Origin: Nostoc sp. 'Lobaria pulmonaria (5183) cyanobiont' | GTDB taxonomy: Bacteria; Cyanobacteriota; Cyanobacteriia; Cyanobacteriales; Nostocaceae | Direction of reading: 5' to 3' | Assembly: GCF_002949795.1 (NCBI RefSeq) | Contig: NZ_CP026692.1 | Coordinates: 3,518,545 to 3,582,544 of the forward strand | DNA length: 64,000 nt | Shown: positions 63,364-64,000 of the stretch, piece after piece | How the letters are laid out: each line of letters opens with the position of its first letter | Numbering within the stretch: the first letter of the stretch is position 1 | The notes under the pieces: generated by a model | The model's database searches: none | What the model was told of the DNA's origin: nothing | Seen by the model: the letters and a program-made list of their open reading frames with translations, nothing else | Program-made: the position numbers and the translations under genes

Positions 63364-63852
63364 ATGGATAAAAAAGAACTGCTCAGGCGTTATGCAGCCG
63401 GAGAGCGGAACTTCTCTGGGATTGAAATCAGTGCGGACGACTTGTACGCTGTTGACCTTAGTGGTGCCGACTTGAGTGGTACTAGGCTGGAACAATTCGA
63501 GATATCTCGTGCCATCTTGATAGGTGTTAATTTGTGGAATACTTATTTGACCGATTCCAGCCTTAATAGTGTTGATTTGAGCCGAGCTGATCTCAGGGGA
63601 ACTGACTTGCGTGGAGCTAGTCTCAATTGTGCTAACTTGACCGAAGCCGATTTGAGAGAAGCTAGATTTGGAAACACTACGTTCTACAGGGCTAATCTGA
63701 CTAGAGCTAACTTGGAAGGCGTTGATTTTAGGGATACTAGCTTGCGACAGGCTAATTTGACTGGAGCCAATCTTGAAGGAGCTAACCTTAGCAGAGTTAT
63801 TTTCCACAACACCATCATGCCAGACGGCAGTATTAGGAATAGCAGCAGTTAA
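63364..63852 (+). CDS. pentapeptide-repeat protein
   Basis: The 162-aa protein has a short N-terminal helix (MDKKELLRRYAAGERNFSG) and then repeated A(D/N)L.x units (LSGADLSGTRLEQF, SRADLRGTDLRGASLNCANL, TEADLREARF, ANLTGANLEGANLS), forming a right-handed square beta-helix of about 6 coils. Such proteins are abundant in Nostoc and mostly of unknown role; some act in gyrase protection or thylakoid functions. GTAGGAG is a strong ribosome binding site. A TATAGGA/TCCTATA inverted repeat lies just upstream (63320-63336). Confidence 0.92.
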   Translation: MDKKELLRRYAAGERNFSGIEISADDLYAVDLSGADLSGTRLEQFEISRAILIGVNLWNTYLTDSSLNSVDLSRADLRGTDLRGASLNCANLTEADLREARFGNTTFYRANLTRANLEGVDFRDTSLRQANLTGANLEGANLSRVIFHNTIMPDGSIRNSSS

Positions 63853-63893
63853 AACTTCCATAAAGCAAGTTCCATATCAAGCTACCATTCAAT

Positions 63894-64000
63894 AGACCTC
63901 TTGCAAAAGTCCCTAATACCCCAACCCCAACCCCTCCCCAAAGCATCGGGGAGGGGAGCATTTGCTTTACTCAAATGCGGGGTGAGGTTCTTATTTTTGA
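63894..64000 (+). mobile_element. MITE-like element, copy 3 (cut by the window end)
   Basis: It starts AGACCTCTTGCAAAAGTCCC and contains CCCCAACCCCTCCCC, GGGGAGGGGAGC, TTTGCTTTACTC and, at the window edge, TTCTTATTTTTGA. It is the same element as at 6170 and 15036, in the same orientation; its right end lies outside the window. Confidence 0.6.

Overview
The window comes from a filamentous, nitrogen-fixing-type cyanobacterium of the Nostocales, most likely Nostoc or a close relative. The signs are the very frequent HIP1 palindrome (GCGATCGC), heptamer-type short tandem repeats between genes, dispersed REP/MITE-like elements, a tRNA-Val(CAC), an xisH/xisI pair, a Mo-nitrogenase-C-terminal-family protein, and the fbp-tal-zwf-opcA gene order that feeds reductant to nitrogen fixation and dark metabolism in Nostoc. 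No rRNA operon, complete insertion sequence, prophage or CRISPR array is visible.

Layout. 0-5 kb is an eroded accessory stretch: small hypothetical genes, a frameshifted membrane-protein pseudogene, a CHASE2/adenylate-cyclase gene with its middle deleted, and an intact TerB-like/Mo-nitrogenase-family gene. 5-12 kb carries a GCS2-type glutamate-cysteine ligase homologue, a secreted low-temperature-type protein, Dps, a broken ChaB-type gene, a GT4 glycosyltransferase and a GlcG/HbpS-like protein. 12-15 kb holds an HtrA-like protease overlapping a LuxR-type regulator, and a second HtrA-like protein that has lost its catalytic His and Ser. 15-22 kb: cytochrome P450, HemD-like protein, plant-type ferredoxin, SDR, methyltransferase, GST and GNAT. 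22.8-25.3 kb: an N-terminally truncated metY next to an intact metX. 26-30 kb: a cellulose-synthase-like GT2, a frameshifted xisH with intact xisI, a VapBC-like pair, and a deletion scar joining a D-aminoacylase fragment to a HigBA-like fragment.

31.7-41.2 kb is the most interesting region. It is a tightly packed plus-strand operon encoding an Mpo1-like membrane protein, two Rieske oxygenases, a GNAT-like protein, a ferritin-like diiron protein, an AurF-like diiron oxygenase and its own [2Fe-2S] ferredoxin. A third Rieske oxygenase lies beyond a nonsense-mutated DUF262 gene and a PIN-domain toxin-antitoxin pair. The pair is flanked by an eroded copy of the 5' end of that third Rieske gene. 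No matching pathway is known to me. It looks like an oxygenase-rich tailoring or lipid-modification pathway.

41.4-47.1 kb is the oxidative pentose phosphate operon (fbp, tal, zwf, opcA, minus strand). 47.5-64 kb is mostly housekeeping: DUF1499 protein, tRNA-Val, HisC, a caspase homologue with a Tyr/Ser dyad, ATP sulfurylase, a long TPR protein, a possible toxin/immunity-like small gene pair, MnmA, an SPOR-like secreted protein, CysK, a [2Fe-2S] protein, a DUF5331-like protein, YgfZ and a pentapeptide-repeat protein. Sat, CysK, MetX and the broken MetY make sulfur assimilation a recurring theme.

Repeats are unusually informative. Four intergenic tandem arrays share a 21-bp (or 42-bp) period. 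A 36-bp hairpin element sits in frame inside two unrelated genes with compensatory stem changes. A ~120-bp MITE-like element occurs three times. At least ten genes are broken, by frameshift, nonsense mutation, truncation or deletion.
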